The notes: generated by a model not told the origin, from the sequence alone. A DNA stretch of 8,404 nt from JAYZDB01 sp036338025 (GCA_036338025.1 JAYZDB010000154.1:1-8404), one strand, 5' to 3'. Shown: positions 1 through 6,975, counted from the first letter of the stretch. Translations and numbers: made by a program.

Positions 1-336
1 GTCCCTGCCGCGCTCAAGAAGGCAGCCAAGAACCGCAAGACCAGCGCCTTCTTTGACGCCAAGATCGGCGATGTCCCGGTCTGCTTCTTGTCCGACGGCG
101 ACACCACTGGCGGCAACTCCGGTTCCCCGGTCATCAACGGCAGCGGGGAACTGGTCGGGCTGAACTTCGACCGCGCCTTCGAGAGCGTCAGCGGCGACTA
201 CGGCTGGAACAAGGACCGCTCACGCAACATCAGCGTCGACATCCGCTACGTCCTGTGGTTCATCGAGCAGGTCGTGCCAGCCAGGCACCTGCTGCAAGAG
301 ATGAAGCGCGCAACGGCCAGGCTGCGCCGCAAGTAA
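1..336 (+). CDS. S46 family serine dipeptidyl-peptidase, C-terminal part (5' end outside window)
   Basis: Partial gene: 111 C-terminal residues are visible in frame 1, ending at TAA 334-336. The stretch TGGNSGSPV carries the family's catalytic serine (codon 118-120), followed by the conserved GELVGLNFDR block and the SVDIRYVLWFIE block that closes S46 peptidases (DPP7/DPP11). These are chymotrypsin-fold exopeptidases that remove dipeptides from peptide N termini in the periplasm or at the cell surface. From family knowledge, the residue 25 positions after the serine sets P1 preference: Gly in DPP7 (hydrophobic), Arg in DPP11 (acidic). Here it is Gly (codon 193-195, in VSGDYG), so a DPP7-like preference is inferred. 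The catalytic His and Asp and any signal peptide lie upstream of the window. The tail ends in basic residues (RLRRK). It converges with the phosphoribosyltransferase gene after 29 bp. Confidence 0.93.
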   Translation, partial: VPAALKKAAKNRKTSAFFDAKIGDVPVCFLSDGDTTGGNSGSPVINGSGELVGLNFDRAFESVSGDYGWNKDRSRNISVDIRYVLWFIEQVVPARHLLQEMKRATARLRRK

Positions 337-365
337 CGCGCGACCTCAAAACTCACGACGGACGG

Positions 366-899
366 TCAGGCCTCGACGGTCTTACTCTCTTCGAAGATCG
401 CGACCCGATCCAGGTCGCGGTACTTGCCGTCGAGGTCCATCCCGAAGCCGATCACGAACTCATCCGGGATCTCAAAGCCGAGGAAGTCGATGTCGACCTC
501 GACCACCCGTCGAGATGGCTTGCTGAGCAGGGAGGCAACGACGAATTCCGAGGCACCCGCGGCCAAAAAGTGCTCGCGCAAGCGTGCCACCGTCCGCCCG
601 GTGTCGACGATGTCCTCGAACAGCAGTACCGGCCGACCGGCAGCGGGAATCCCTTCACCACCGAGGATCTGCACCTCACCACTGCTGACCGTACCACCGT
701 GGTAGGACTTCGCACGAATCTCGTGCACGCTGGCCTGCCAGGGCAGGCGGCGGACCAGGTGGGAGGCGAATACCCGCGCCCCCTCCATCACGGCAACCAG
801 GCAGGGGGCGTCCGGATAGCGCCCAGCGAGCTGGTCGGCGAGTTCCTGAATACGACGCTGCAGGTCGTCCGGGGAGAGCAGGGTTCGAAACTGGTCCAT
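366..899 (-). CDS. hpt: Hypoxanthine(-guanine) phosphoribosyltransferase
   Basis: Cytosolic purine salvage enzyme that transfers the 5-phosphoribosyl group of PRPP to hypoxanthine and/or guanine, giving IMP/GMP. The 177 residues match the usual length of bacterial enzymes. Visible motifs: the PPi-loop region VMEGARVF (37-44), the flexible-loop KSYHGG (64-69), the PRPP-binding loop VLLFEDIVDTGRTV (91-104, with the acidic pair E95-D96), SKPSRR (126-131) whose Lys contacts the purine in the family, and the C-terminal signature IPDEFVIGFGMD with DGKYRDLD (144-165). The base after the first PPi-loop residue is Glu39 where human HPRT has Lys; other bacterial enzymes also vary here. The ATG at 899 starts the alignable N terminus and lacks a Shine-Dalgarno sequence. 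The gene is divergent from the UPRT-like gene, suggesting a nucleobase-salvage pair. Guanine versus hypoxanthine preference cannot be read from sequence. Confidence 0.95.
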   Translation of the reverse strand: MDQFRTLLSPDDLQRRIQELADQLAGRYPDAPCLVAVMEGARVFASHLVRRLPWQASVHEIRAKSYHGGTVSSGEVQILGGEGIPAAGRPVLLFEDIVDTGRTVARLREHFLAAGASEFVVASLLSKPSRRVVEVDIDFLGFEIPDEFVIGFGMDLDGKYRDLDRVAIFEESKTVEA

Positions 900-958
900 C
901 GACGAAAATTGGGGGTCGGGGGGAGGCCAGCACAGTTCGCACGGCTGGCGGCGTTCCG

Positions 959-967
959 ATCATAGCA
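959..967 (-). promoter_or_regulatory. Candidate extended -10 promoter for hpt
   Basis: Read on the minus strand, the sequence is TGCTATGAT: a TATGAT hexamer (5 of 6 matches to TATAAT) preceded by TG and one base, the extended -10 arrangement. It lies about 60 bases upstream of the hpt ATG, so transcription would begin near 952 with a leader of roughly 50 nt. No convincing -35 hexamer is found at 16-18 bp, which is tolerable for an extended -10. It is A/T-rich in a G/C-rich surrounding, which adds some weight. No comparable plus-strand promoter for the divergent UPRT-like gene was recognised in the 900-1048 gap. Confidence 0.38.
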
Positions 968-1048
968 AGAGACCCCGCCCTACCGTACCCTCCAAGCTGT
1001 TCGGATCCTTAGCCCCACTGGCATCGACCCCGGAACCGCGCGCGAACG

Positions 1049-1819
1049 ATGGAACATCACTACGGCCCCAATGTGCACTTCTCGGACAGCGTCTGGATGC
1101 AATCCCTGCTGGTCCGCATCGGCTCTCCAGACACTCAAGTACGTGAGATTCCCGAGTTGGTGCGGGCGGCCTACCGCTTCCAACTCAGCGAAATCCTGGC
1201 GACCGAATTCCCCGCCATCCAGACCCAGAGCGCGACTCGCATGGCAGCATCGGATCCGCGCGGGGTCTACCACGGCCCGATCCTGTGTCCGGGCACCCCG
1301 CTGGTGATCGCCTCGGTGATCCGCGCCGGCATCCTGCCGGCCCAGACCTGTTACGAGGAAGCCTGCCGGGTGCTGCCAGCCAAGAACGTCCGGCTCGACT
1401 TCCTGAACATGTCACGCACTGTCGATGACAGCGGCCAGGTCACTGGCGTGCGCTTCGACGGTTCGAAGATCGGCGGTCCGATCGATGATGCGGTGGTGTT
1501 GATTCCTGATCCGATGGGTGCGACCGGCGGCACCGTGCAACGCACCATCGAGGTCTACCGCGAGACCGTCGGTGGGCAACCCAAGGCATTCGTCGCCGGC
1601 CACCTGATGGTGACTCCGGAGTACGTCCAACGGCTGAGCGAATCGCATCCCGACCTACGCATCTACGCCGGGCGTTTTGATCGGGGCATGTCTCCAGAAG
1701 AGGTCCTGGGCACTCCGCCCGGCACCCACAAGGACCTCGAGCGAGGCCTGACCGACACCCAGTACATCGTCCCGGGGGCCGGCGGCGTCGGCGAACTGCT
1801 CACCAATTCCTGGGTCTGA
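1049..1819 (+). CDS. Uracil phosphoribosyltransferase-like protein (divergent)
   Basis: Type I phosphoribosyltransferase, most like UPRT, which converts uracil plus PRPP to UMP in pyrimidine salvage in the cytosol. Visible motifs: SVIRAGILP (89-97), matching the family's LRAG-type PPi-binding segment; the PRPP loop IPDPMGATGGT (152-162), versus DPMLATGGS in classical UPRT; and YIVPGAGGVGE (239-249), versus YIVPGLGDAGD in the uracil-site loop. At 256 residues it is about 45 longer than the usual 208-210. The extra length includes a segment of about 20 residues (213-232) between DRG and LTDTQYIVPG. The GDAGD motif is changed to GGVGE, losing both acidic positions as Asp. Altered base specificity or a regulatory role is possible. 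No signal peptide and no Shine-Dalgarno sequence are seen. The stop is 2 bases before the sulfatase ATG, implying co-transcription. Confidence 0.85.
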   Translation: MEHHYGPNVHFSDSVWMQSLLVRIGSPDTQVREIPELVRAAYRFQLSEILATEFPAIQTQSATRMAASDPRGVYHGPILCPGTPLVIASVIRAGILPAQTCYEEACRVLPAKNVRLDFLNMSRTVDDSGQVTGVRFDGSKIGGPIDDAVVLIPDPMGATGGTVQRTIEVYRETVGGQPKAFVAGHLMVTPEYVQRLSESHPDLRIYAGRFDRGMSPEEVLGTPPGTHKDLERGLTDTQYIVPGAGGVGELLTNSWV

Positions 1820-1821
1820 CC

Positions 1822-3402
1822 ATGCATCGATTCTTGCTGTCCACTCTGCTCGCGGCCCTGTCCCCGCTCAGCGTCTCCCCATGCCTGCCTGCACAAGACC
1901 CTGACCGGGCGAACGCGCAGCGGCCGAACATCGTGTTCATCCTCGCCGACGACATGGGATTCTCCGACCTCGGCTGCTACGGCAGCGAGATCCAGACCCC
2001 CAACCTCGACCGCCTGGCAACTGGCGGACTGCGGTTCACCCAGTTCTACAACACCTCGAAGTGCTTCCCCTCGCGCGCCTGCCTGATGACCGGCGCCTAC
2101 GCACAGCAGGTCAACATGGGACGGGCGCCAGGCAAGATCAAGAACGGCGTGACCTTCGGCGCGGTACTGCGCTCGGCCGGCTACCGCACCCTGATGGCCG
2201 GGAAGCACCACGGTACGCAGAACCCCTTCAACCTCGGTTTTGATCGCTACTTCGGACTCCGCGACGGGGCCTGCAACTACTTCAACCCGGGCAAGCAGCG
2301 CGACGGCGAACCCAAGCCGGCGCAAAAGCGCAACAACCGGACGTTCTGCCTCGACGGGGAGAGCTTCCAACCCTTCACCCCGAAGGATCCGAAGTTCTAC
2401 ACCACCGATGCGTTCACCGACTACGCGCTGAAGTTCCTGAGCGACTACCAGCAGGAAGACCAGCCGTTCTTCCTCTACCTCGCCTACACCGCGCCGCACG
2501 ATCCGCTGCAGGCCTGGCCCGAGGACATCGCCAGGTATGACGGCAAGTATGACGCCGGCTACGCCGCCATTCGCAAGCGACGCGTGCAGCGCCAAGGTGA
2601 CCTGGGGTTGTTCTCAACCCCGCCGTCCGCACCGACCCACGCGCACTGGCAGTCTCTCTCGGCTGAGCAGCGCAAGACTGAAACCCGCCGCATGGCGGTC
2701 TACGCAGCGATGGTCGATCGGATGGACCAGAACATCGGCCGCGTCCTCCGCAAGATCGAGGCGATGGGCGAACTCGACAACACCCTGATCATGTTCGCCT
2801 CGGACAACGGGGGGTCTTCCGAGGTAGTACGGCGTGGTGAGGGTGAGATCGGCTCGATGACCCGCTGGTCCTCGGTCAAGGGCGACTGGGCCAACGTCTC
2901 GAACACCCCGTTCCGACGCTTCAAGAACCACAGTCACGAGGGCGGCATCTGCACCCCGCTGGTCGTGCACTGGCCGGCCGCGATCCGCGGCAAGCAACGC
3001 GGCAGCATCGTCCGCACCCCCACCCACTTCATCGACGTGATGGCGACCTACGTCGACATCACCGGCGCCGCATACCCCGCCAAGGTCGGCGGCGAGACGA
3101 TTGTCCCGATGCAAGGTGTGAGCCTGGCGCCGCTGTTCCGCGGCGAGTCAATCCAGCGCGGCAAACCGCTGTTCTGGCAATGGGGCCGGGGACGCGCCAT
3201 GCGCGACGGCGACTGGAAGATCGTCAACCATCGCAAAGGCTGGGAACTCTACGACATGCGCAAGCACCGCAACGAGTCGGAAGACCTCGCCACCCGATTC
3301 CCTGAGCGCCTCGCCAGCATGGTCGCGGCCTTCGACACCTGGTTCGCGAGCCTGCCGAAGCGTGCCACCCCAACTTCGAAGAAGAAGAAAAAGAAGAAGT
3401 GA
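1822..3402 (+). CDS. Secreted type I sulfatase (arylsulfatase family, formylglycine-dependent)
   Basis: Full-length (526 aa) alkaline-phosphatase-superfamily sulfatase that hydrolyses sulfate esters, probably in periplasm or outside the cell. Residues 1-24 form a signal peptide with likely cleavage at LPA/Q (24/25). Catalytic elements: metal ligands in LADDMG (D43, D44), the sulfatase signature CFPSRACLMTG with Cys81 in CxPSR context (converted to formylglycine by an FGE-type enzyme in this family), GKHH (K128, H130), APHDP (H226), the second metal site DNGG (D328, N329) and FKNHSHEGG (K368, H370). The C terminus has the usual small subdomain (RDGDWKIV, WELYDM) and then a run of seven lysines (520-526). 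The substrate cannot be inferred; sulfated polysaccharide or aryl sulfates are typical. It starts 2 bases after the UPRT-like stop and converges with the PhoD-like gene. No maturase gene is in the window. Confidence 0.96.
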   Translation: MHRFLLSTLLAALSPLSVSPCLPAQDPDRANAQRPNIVFILADDMGFSDLGCYGSEIQTPNLDRLATGGLRFTQFYNTSKCFPSRACLMTGAYAQQVNMGRAPGKIKNGVTFGAVLRSAGYRTLMAGKHHGTQNPFNLGFDRYFGLRDGACNYFNPGKQRDGEPKPAQKRNNRTFCLDGESFQPFTPKDPKFYTTDAFTDYALKFLSDYQQEDQPFFLYLAYTAPHDPLQAWPEDIARYDGKYDAGYAAIRKRRVQRQGDLGLFSTPPSAPTHAHWQSLSAEQRKTETRRMAVYAAMVDRMDQNIGRVLRKIEAMGELDNTLIMFASDNGGSSEVVRRGEGEIGSMTRWSSVKGDWANVSNTPFRRFKNHSHEGGICTPLVVHWPAAIRGKQRGSIVRTPTHFIDVMATYVDITGAAYPAKVGGETIVPMQGVSLAPLFRGESIQRGKPLFWQWGRGRAMRDGDWKIVNHRKGWELYDMRKHRNESEDLATRFPERLASMVAAFDTWFASLPKRATPTSKKKKKKK

Positions 3403-3417
3403 GCCGGGCGCGATCCT

Positions 3418-5310
3418 CTACCGGAGGTCGACCAACAACTCCTTGGTCTCGTCCAATCGTTCCGCCTTCACGCCCTTGTAGGCTTTCCACTCATCGCGAT
3501 CTCCAATGATCACCGTGTAGCTACCCTTCTTGAACACCTTGGGCCTGAACTTGCTTCCATGGATGCGGAGGGCGTAGACCCAGTCACCGGTCGACTCGTC
3601 GATGATCCGCACCACCAGGTCCTTGCCGTGCGCGCACTTGATGGTCGGCAGGTAGGCGACCGCCTTGCGTCCGTAGTTGTCGGTCTGGTCGATAGTCAGC
3701 GGCCAACCGGGATATTGACTCGCGCTCGCATCCGTGACGTCGATGTTGCGCGGCCAACACTCCATGGTGATCTTGCGCGTCTGCTTGTCAAATCGCATCA
3801 CGCCGAAACCAGCAGCGCGGGTGGTCAACTTGCCACCGGATCCGCCCGGTTCGGGGTTCGCCACCGCGTGGCAAGTCACGTGGTTGCCGAAGCCATCGAG
3901 GTGATCACCCTGCAACGGCCCCATTCCTGGCTGGCGATTCTTGCCCGGTTCGAGCGGCTTCCACCAGCGCAGGTAGAGGTTGGCGATCGAGGGCACACAG
4001 AAGGAGTAGCCAGCATCCCCCCACCGATCGACACCGTGTTGGAAGATCGTGCCGAGATGCTGATCGCCGGCATAGTGCACCGCGAAGCACTTGCGTAGCG
4101 CATCGATCGCCTTGTTGCGGCCGGTCTGCGGCCAGCCGTTGGAATCCAGGTCGGCGTGCAGGCGCCCACCGATCTTGCCGTGGATGTGCGCGCCGCCGCA
4201 GAAGATGGTCTGGGACAGCGCCACCTTCATGTCCGCATCTCGCCAATCCCGGCCCCACTGATCCAGGAAGCGCAGCTGGCGCTCCCCGAGCAACACCGCC
4301 TCTTTGACGTCGACGCTCCTGGGGTCGTATTCGGGGTTACGGATGTGGTCCGGGCGCGGACCCTGCTTGGGGATCAGCCCCTTGGGTCCGGTCTTGAACT
4401 TGCGATCCTCCAGGATCGCGATGCTGATGCGCCCCCAGCACATCTTGGTGAAGTAGACACCGATCCCGCGCTGGACCGGCGCGGGGTCGACCGGATCCGG
4501 CAGGTGACTGGTCTGGGCGCGCTCGACCATCTTCACGTAGGCCGGCGATTTGAAGTAGCCGCCATCGGGTCCGGCGCCGCTGTTCGACTTCTTGCCCGAG
4601 GCTCCCCACAGGTTGGCCTGGCCAACATCGTGGTCATCCGGAATCGTGATGGTCGGTCGATCGCGGATGATGTCACCAAAGTCACGCCCGAATTTCAGCC
4701 AGGCTGCGTAGTGCCGGTTGTGGTCGTAGACCTGGTCGCCGGAAAAGAACAGGACGTCGGCGTCGATCTTCTCGACGTTGGCGAGCAGATCCGCACGTGA
4801 GATATCTCCACCGTGCGCTGGGCGGATCGAGTTGCCGGTAAAGCCCGCGATCACGATCTGCCGCTTGTCGATCGGGTTCTTGCGGATGCGGCCGGTGTAG
4901 AACGCCGCCTTGCCGTGCGCGACCCGGTACTGCACATCCTTGGCGTCATCCCAGGCTTCGACCCGGAAGGTCGCGGTCCAGCCATCCTCGATGACATCCT
5001 GGCGGGCGATCTCCTTCCAGGTCTGGCCATCCTGGACCTGCAGACGGACAAACCGGTCCTCGCCAGCCTTGAGCGGGTAGAGCTGTGCCGTCAGCTTGAG
5101 GATCGAATCGTGCACCGTGTACAGCGCGAAGCAGATCACGCCGTCGCGGGGTACATCGGGAATCGAAAGCAGTTTGTTCTGACGACGCCCGCGGGCTTGT
5201 CGCCTGTCTTGGGCATCAACGAAATCAGCGACCCCGAGACAGCAGGTCACCAGCAGGGTGGATATGAAGTGGAGGGTTTTCACGCCAGCGAGTCTACGGC
5301 CTCCAGACAT
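3418..5310 (-). CDS. Secreted PhoD-like metallophosphohydrolase
   Basis: Calcineurin-like metallophosphohydrolase of the PhoD-like group, probably an exported phosphomonoesterase or diesterase; substrate unknown. With the ATG at 5310 it has 630 residues. This start sits 10 bases after the upstream gene's stop and gives a signal peptide (hydrophobic 12-30, cleavage near VDA/Q 33/34). A GTG at 5283 is an alternative; an in-frame start at 5379 would overlap the upstream gene by 59 bases and is disfavoured. An N-terminal beta domain (about 45-145) precedes the metallo-domain with FFSGDQVYDH (188-197), IPDDHDVGQ (223-231), GGAHIHG (372-378) and AGDQHLG (414-420), which supply the Asp/His/Gln metal ligands expected. 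The classical PhoD ASCQ motif is replaced by IAGFTGN (154-160), so the metal-binding Cys is absent. Residues about 545-630 form an additional beta-rich tail. The RR at 5-6 is not a good Tat motif. Confidence 0.9.
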   Translation of the reverse strand: MSGGRRLAGVKTLHFISTLLVTCCLGVADFVDAQDRRQARGRRQNKLLSIPDVPRDGVICFALYTVHDSILKLTAQLYPLKAGEDRFVRLQVQDGQTWKEIARQDVIEDGWTATFRVEAWDDAKDVQYRVAHGKAAFYTGRIRKNPIDKRQIVIAGFTGNSIRPAHGGDISRADLLANVEKIDADVLFFSGDQVYDHNRHYAAWLKFGRDFGDIIRDRPTITIPDDHDVGQANLWGASGKKSNSGAGPDGGYFKSPAYVKMVERAQTSHLPDPVDPAPVQRGIGVYFTKMCWGRISIAILEDRKFKTGPKGLIPKQGPRPDHIRNPEYDPRSVDVKEAVLLGERQLRFLDQWGRDWRDADMKVALSQTIFCGGAHIHGKIGGRLHADLDSNGWPQTGRNKAIDALRKCFAVHYAGDQHLGTIFQHGVDRWGDAGYSFCVPSIANLYLRWWKPLEPGKNRQPGMGPLQGDHLDGFGNHVTCHAVANPEPGGSGGKLTTRAAGFGVMRFDKQTRKITMECWPRNIDVTDASASQYPGWPLTIDQTDNYGRKAVAYLPTIKCAHGKDLVVRIIDESTGDWVYALRIHGSKFRPKVFKKGSYTVIIGDRDEWKAYKGVKAERLDETKELLVDLR

Positions 5311-5320
5311 GCGGGGGAAA

Positions 5321-5605
5321 TCAGGAACCGTCTGGAGGTCCGGGATCAAAGCCATCCTGGTCCAGGAGTTCGCTGGCATCCTTGGCCGCCGCCAGTGCCG
5401 CCTCGGCCCGATCCCGATCGGCAGCCCGGACGCGAATCTCGGTGCCGACGTTCATCAAGGCCTGGGACATCGCAAACTCGTCCGCCAGCAAGCCGGTCGC
5501 GCCGTAGGTCGGGATCCCCGCACTTCCCAACACGCCCACCACCACCCGGGCCTCAAATGCCGTGGCGGGGGTGCGGAGGACAATGAGATCTGCGTCTTGC
5601 GTCAT
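5321..5605 (-). CDS. DUF2007-like small protein (putative signal transducing protein)
   Basis: A 94-residue acidic protein starting at ATG 5605 (MTQDADLIVLR). The pattern is a beta strand LIVLRT, a helix FEARVVVGVLGSAGIPTYG (about 17-35), a variable middle, then a strand EIRVRAAD and a helix RAEAALAAA. It matches the DUF2007 family, ferredoxin-like domains annotated as putative signal transducing protein, whose helix carries the E-A-x-x-x-x-x-L-x-x-x-G-I-P pattern seen here. A longer reading to 5680 adds a basic, low-quality extension and was not chosen. The biochemical role is unknown in the family. The gene lies 10 bases upstream of the PhoD-like gene on the same strand, so the two are probably co-transcribed. 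It is divergent from enolase across 104 bp. No Shine-Dalgarno sequence is seen. No signal peptide, so cytosolic. Confidence 0.75.
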   Translation of the reverse strand: MTQDADLIVLRTPATAFEARVVVGVLGSAGIPTYGATGLLADEFAMSQALMNVGTEIRVRAADRDRAEAALAAAKDASELLDQDGFDPGPPDGS

Positions 5606-5709
5606 GGCTGGCTGCGGCCCGGGACCCAGGCCTTGCAACGAATGTAGTCCGTGCTTCCTGGGGGATTTCGTCGAAAACAAGAAACTCCCACCCTAGGCTT
5701 CGACCGACC

Positions 5710-6975
5710 ATGAGCATCATCATCAACATCCACGGCCGCGAAGTCCTCGACTCGCGTGGCAACCCCACCGTCGAAGTCGAGATCGAGTTGGACTCGGGTG
5801 CGGTGGGCTCTTGCATCGTGCCTTCCGGTGCTTCGACCGGCGCGCACGAAGCGGTCGAGCTCCGCGACGGCGGCGAGCGCTACCTCGGCAAGGGAGTGGA
5901 AACCGCCGTCGGACACGTCAACGGCGAGATCCTCGAAGGCCTGCTCGGTCATGAAGCCCAGGACCAGGTCGCGGTGGACAACGCACTGCGCGGACTCGAT
6001 GGCACTCCCAACAAGGCCCGGCTCGGCGCCAATGCCATCTTGGGGGTCAGCCTCGCCAACGCCAAGGCGGCGGCGATCGAATCGGAGCAGCCGCTGTTCC
6101 GCTACGTCGGCGGCATCAACGCGCTGCGCTTGCCCTGCCCGATGATGAACATCCTCAACGGTGGCGAACACGCCGACAACAACGTCGACTTCCAGGAGTT
6201 CATGGTGATGCCGGTCGGCGCTGCGAACTTCCGCGAAGCACTGCGGATGGGTACCGAGATCTACCACCAACTCAAGACCGTGCTCACCGGCAAGAAGCTC
6301 GCGACCGGGGTCGGCGACGAGGGCGGCTTCGCGCCCGACCTGCCCTCCAACGAAGCCGCCATCGAGGCCATCCTCGAGGCGGTCGACGGCGCCGGCTACA
6401 AGGCCGGTATCGGTGAAGAAATCGTCCTGGCCCTCGATGTCGCCGCCACCGAGATCTACCGGGACGGCAAATACCACCTGGCCGGCGAAGGCAAGTCCCT
6501 GAGCCCGGATGCGATGGTCGAGCTGTACCGCCAGTGGTGTGAGAAGTACCCGATCTTCAGCATCGAGGACGGCCTCGCCGAGGACGACTGGGACGGTTGG
6601 AAGAACCTGACCGCGGCACTCGGGGACCGGGTCCAACTGGTCGGCGACGACCTGTTCGTGACCAACACCGAGCGGCTACGCCGTGGTGTCGAGGAGTCGG
6701 CCGCCAACGCCATCCTGATCAAGGTCAACCAGATCGGCACCCTCACCGAGACCCTCGAAGCGATCCAGATGGCCGAATCCGATGGCATGGCCTCGGTTAT
6801 GTCGCACCGTTCCGGCGAGACCGAGGACACCACCATCGCCGACCTGGCGGTCGCGACCAACGTCGGCCAGATCAAGACCGGCGCGCCCTGCCGCTCGGAC
6901 CGGGTAGCCAAGTACAACCAGTTGCTCCGGATCGAGGAGATGCTGGGCGAAGCGGCCGTCTACGGCATCGCCTAG
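5710..6975 (+). CDS. eno: Enolase (phosphopyruvate hydratase)
   Basis: Glycolytic and gluconeogenic enzyme interconverting 2-phosphoglycerate and phosphoenolpyruvate in the cytosol, Mg-dependent. The 421 residues are typical of bacterial enolases and the gene is intact. Motifs: REVLDSRGNPTVEVE (10-24), VPSGASTG catalytic loop (37-44), NILNGGEHADNNVDFQEFM (147-165), GDEGGFAP with the catalytic acid E204, metal ligands D243 (LALDVA), E286 (FSIEDGL) and D313 (VGDDLFVTN), catalytic base K338 (LIKVNQIGT), and SHRSGETED (365-373) with K389. All active-site residues expected in the family are present. The ATG at 5710 starts the standard MSIIINIHGRE N terminus and has no Shine-Dalgarno sequence, as with its neighbours. 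The C terminus ends shortly after the LLRIEEMLG block. The promoter presumably lies in 5606-5709 but no strong hexamers were found. Confidence 0.99.
   Translation: MSIIINIHGREVLDSRGNPTVEVEIELDSGAVGSCIVPSGASTGAHEAVELRDGGERYLGKGVETAVGHVNGEILEGLLGHEAQDQVAVDNALRGLDGTPNKARLGANAILGVSLANAKAAAIESEQPLFRYVGGINALRLPCPMMNILNGGEHADNNVDFQEFMVMPVGAANFREALRMGTEIYHQLKTVLTGKKLATGVGDEGGFAPDLPSNEAAIEAILEAVDGAGYKAGIGEEIVLALDVAATEIYRDGKYHLAGEGKSLSPDAMVELYRQWCEKYPIFSIEDGLAEDDWDGWKNLTAALGDRVQLVGDDLFVTNTERLRRGVEESAANAILIKVNQIGTLTETLEAIQMAESDGMASVMSHRSGETEDTTIADLAVATNVGQIKTGAPCRSDRVAKYNQLLRIEEMLGEAAVYGIA

Noticed and set aside
255..965. Open frame of 236 codons antisense to hpt
   Set aside because: It overlaps hpt completely, and hpt has all PRTase motifs. 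It also overlaps the S46 peptidase 3' end. A product of high-GC third-position bias.
1822..1890. Lipoprotein signal at Cys21 of the sulfatase
   Set aside because: The residues before Cys21 are VSP; Pro at -1 does not fit a lipobox (Ala, Gly or Ser). Ordinary signal peptidase cleavage after LPA is more likely.
1663..2595. Long open frame antisense to the UPRT-like and sulfatase genes (310 codons)
   Set aside because: It crosses two well-supported genes on the opposite strand, has shadow-like composition, and no recognisable domain.
5308..5379. Longer start for the PhoD-like gene at 5379
   Set aside because: It would overlap the DUF2007-like gene by 59 bases and place 23 extra residues in front of the signal peptide, spoiling its N-region.
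4156..5586. Two open frames (214 and 257 codons) antisense to the PhoD-like gene
   Set aside because: Both lie opposite a signal-peptide-bearing gene with intact metallophosphohydrolase motifs, and their translations show only shadow composition.
5671..5699. Possible eno promoter: TCGAAA (5671-5676) and TAGGCT (5694-5699) with 17-bp spacing
   Set aside because: Only 4 of 6 and 3 of 6 consensus matches, and it would place transcription start within a few bases of the ATG. Too weak to annotate without start mapping.
5602..6636. Long open frame antisense to enolase (344 codons)
   Set aside because: It mirrors the enolase codon pattern; the translation is rich in Val, Asp, Gly and Arg, with no family motif. 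Enolase on the other strand is certain.
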